This document shows, in pieces, positions 5,335-5,608 of a stretch of DNA of 5,608 nt. Source of the DNA: Elusimicrobiota bacterium (lineage in GTDB: Bacteria; Elusimicrobiota; Elusimicrobia; UBA1565; UBA9628); NCBI GenBank assembly GCA_023249695.1, contig JAHFCD010000187.1, forward strand, positions 1-5,608, in the 5' to 3' direction. Below the pieces are notes generated by a model. The model did not search any database and had not been told where the DNA came from. It saw only the letters and a list, made by a program, of their open reading frames with translations. Position 1 is the first letter of the stretch. Every line of letters starts with the position of its first letter. Made by a program: the position numbers and the translations under genes.

Positions 5335-5608
5335 GTGGACGTCCTTTTACGCCTCCGTGTTCTCATCTGGATTCTGGTCATCAGCCTTTGGGGGGTGATG
5401 GTTTACCAGTACCTCGGTGAGGAAGAGCGGGACATCGCGAAGATGAAGCGCATCGTCCCGTACGGCGTCACGCCGCGGCCGCTGCCCAGCGCCCCGCCGC
5501 CCGAAGACGGGGCGCTCGCCTCGATCAGGCCGACCGGCACGACGGCTTATGCTCCCGCCGCGATCCCGCCGTCCGCCGCCCTTTCCGCCGCCGTGCCGCC
5601 AGGAGCCC
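5335..5608 (+). CDS. Single-pass membrane-anchored Pro/Ala-rich protein, 5' part only
   Basis: The frame opens after an in-frame TAA at 5323-5325 and stays open to the window end, giving at least 91 residues. A GTG start at 5335 yields a short basic N-terminus (MDVLLRLR), then one hydrophobic helix at about residues 7-25 (ending WGVMVYQYLG). A charged stretch follows (EEERDIAKMKR at 29-39), then from about 41 a Pro/Ala-rich low-complexity region. This is an uncleaved N-terminal anchor with an extended outer segment, as in TonB-like, periplasm-spanning or envelope-tether proteins. No family can be named from this part. GGAGGG at 5315-5320 is 14 bases from GTG, rather far. Later in-frame starts (GTG 5395, ATG 5398) would lose the anchor. 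The 3' end lies outside the window. Confidence 0.7.
   Translation, partial: MDVLLRLRVLIWILVISLWGVMVYQYLGEEERDIAKMKRIVPYGVTPRPLPSAPPPEDGALASIRPTGTTAYAPAAIPPSAALSAAVPPGA

Noticed and set aside
4787..5398. 203-codon frame starting at TTG, overlapping the small membrane protein
   Set aside because: It runs in a different frame with charged, Arg/Pro-rich sequence. The 4794 frame has an ATG, a strong ribosome binding site and a coherent membrane topology.

Overview
The window is a tightly packed, one-strand bacterial gene cluster built around the genes for 5-carboxymethylaminomethyl modification of wobble uridine 34 in tRNA. It opens in the last codons of mnmE. It then carries a small EF-Tu domain 2-like protein, a Spinster-type MFS transporter, a multi-pass membrane protein, mnmG, rsmG and a second small membrane protein. 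It ends inside the 5' part of a single-pass, proline/alanine-rich protein. Every gene is on the + strand, and no gene-free stretch is longer than about 45 bases.

The DNA is strongly GC-rich with G/C-ending codons, so many long open frames on other frames and on the - strand are composition artefacts. Starts are ATG or GTG, most with short purine-rich Shine-Dalgarno sequences. The mnmE/mnmG/rsmG set is bacterial, and the genome is probably that of an uncultured or sparsely sampled lineage. A high-GC relative of Elusimicrobiota is a guess from general appearance only; nothing in the window fixes the phylum.

Layout: 1-41, mnmE 3' end (C-terminal FCIGK). 56-403, EF-Tu domain 2-like protein. 400-1623, Spinster-like transporter. 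1620-2381, multi-pass membrane protein, weakly Yip1-like. 2374-4116, mnmG. 4113-4790, rsmG. 4794-5291, small multi-pass membrane protein. 5335-5608+, anchored Pro/Ala-rich protein, truncated by the window. Four consecutive junctions overlap by 4 or 8 bases (GTGA, ATGA, an 8-base overlap, ATGA), and mnmE and the two small flanking genes are separated by only 14 and 3 bases. This points to one translationally coupled transcription unit from mnmE to at least 5291. The last gene follows a 43-base gap that contains a plausible promoter.

Functionally, MnmE and MnmG act as one complex on tRNA, and RsmG methylates 16S rRNA in the decoding region, so the unit is about decoding accuracy. The unusual part is what sits between mnmE and mnmG: a free-standing translation-factor-type beta-barrel, a predicted lipid transporter and an unassigned membrane protein. 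MnmG itself appears about 45 residues short in its C-terminal helical region, which is the part that contacts MnmE and tRNA. I see no CRISPR array, mobile element, RNA gene or convincing terminator.
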